DNA from: Mycobacterium paragordonae
GTDB taxonomy: Bacteria; Actinomycetota; Actinomycetes; Mycobacteriales; Mycobacteriaceae
Reading direction: 5' to 3'
Length of the DNA: 64,000 nucleotides
Assembly (NCBI RefSeq): GCF_003614435.1
Contig: NZ_CP025546.1
Location: 868,001 to 932,000, forward strand
Positions within the stretch are counted from its first letter, which is position 1. The number at the start of each line of letters is the position of its first letter. The translations under genes were made by a program, and so were the position numbers. Positions 63,852 through 64,000 of the stretch are shown here, in pieces. The notes below the pieces were generated by a model. It worked only from the letters and a program-made list of their open reading frames with translations, ran no database searches and was not told the DNA's origin.

Positions 63852-64000
63852 TCAGGCGGGAGCGGGCGCCGGTTGCCGGCCGCGGACCAGCCTCCCCGGG
63901 CGGGCCGAGGTGGGCACCCCGTTTTCGGCGATGACCTCACCCGAGACCACGGTGGCGACATAGCCCTGCGCGGTCTGATCCAGCCGGCGGCCGCCGGCGG
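63852..64000 (-). CDS. amidohydrolase C-terminal fragment
   Basis: Only the last 48 or so codons are in the window; the gene continues past the right edge. The visible end reads GYVATVVSGEVIAENGVPT followed by SARPGRLVRG, which is typical of the closing beta-strands of D-aminoacylase/N-acyl-D-amino-acid amidohydrolases. A tail QPAPAPA ends the protein. The metal centre is outside the window, so the substrate cannot be inferred. Confidence 0.6.
   Translation of the reverse strand, partial: AGGRRLDQTAQGYVATVVSGEVIAENGVPTSARPGRLVRGRQPAPAPA

Overview
The window is about 67 percent G+C or higher by eye. It carries fgd1 (F420-dependent), PE_PGRS and PPE-MPTR proteins, hsp65 (groEL2) with twin CIRCE sites, and many GTG starts with ATGA overlaps. 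This is a slow-growing Mycobacterium, probably nontuberculous. The backbone follows, in order, M. tuberculosis Rv0407 (fgd1) to Rv0442c (PPE10). The correspondence is from memory of that gene order and protein sequences, not from a search.

Layout. 1-3726: 3' half of fgd1, then pta-ackA. 3721-6188: an added pair of DUF1501 (Tat-exported) and DUF1800 genes convergent with ackA. 6189-7404: a hairpin-rich gap, then an hsp18 small heat-shock gene with a small partner gene and a palindromic candidate operator. 7405-12004: glnX-glnH-pknG, the amino-acid-sensing kinase operon. 12109-15462: mutT3, thiE, and a TPP riboswitch followed by thiO-thiS-thiG. 15459-18481: an added SGNH hydrolase, two tandem secreted paralogues, a CD225 protein and a DUF2752 protein. 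18532-23884: lpqL, an lpqL paralogue, a DUF4190 protein, lpqM and an Rv0420c homologue. 24071-28465: a double-headed TetR protein, an Rv0421c-like hydrolase, thiD and thiC with a second TPP riboswitch.

28593-33995 replaces the ctpH region of M. tuberculosis with a PE_PGRS gene, a three-gene PAS-ANTAR / STAS / PAS-GAF-SpoIIE-HATPase partner-switching operon, and a small membrane protein. 34016-39674 returns to the backbone: Rv0426c-like, xthA, a shortened Rv0428c, def, Rv0430, virR (Rv0431), sodC and a GCS2 ligase. 39759-41409: an SRPBCC/TetR divergent pair and a Lon-N protein. 41427-45590: a 1387-residue PE_PGRS fused to a jelly-roll-like segment and a C-terminal phosphoesterase domain, the most unusual gene here. 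45694-52822: the AAA ATPase, pssA, psd, an added MFS transporter, moeA2 and an SDR. 52889-55317: an added VOC protein, flavin monooxygenase and cupin. 55645-60174: groEL2 with its terminator, then TerC, DUF4189, a GreA/GreB C-terminal-like protein and an Rv1733c-like membrane protein. 60307-64000: a PucR-type regulator, an Rv0441c homologue, PPE10, and the end of an amidohydrolase.

How the genes work together: thiamine synthesis is split between two riboswitch-controlled units (thiOSG and thiCD). The PknG unit links extracellular amino acids to central carbon flow. Acetate, phospholipid and molybdenum-cofactor genes are conserved housekeeping. The accessory genes are mostly cell-surface, stress and regulatory functions placed between intact backbone operons. 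No insertion sequence, tRNA or CRISPR array was seen.
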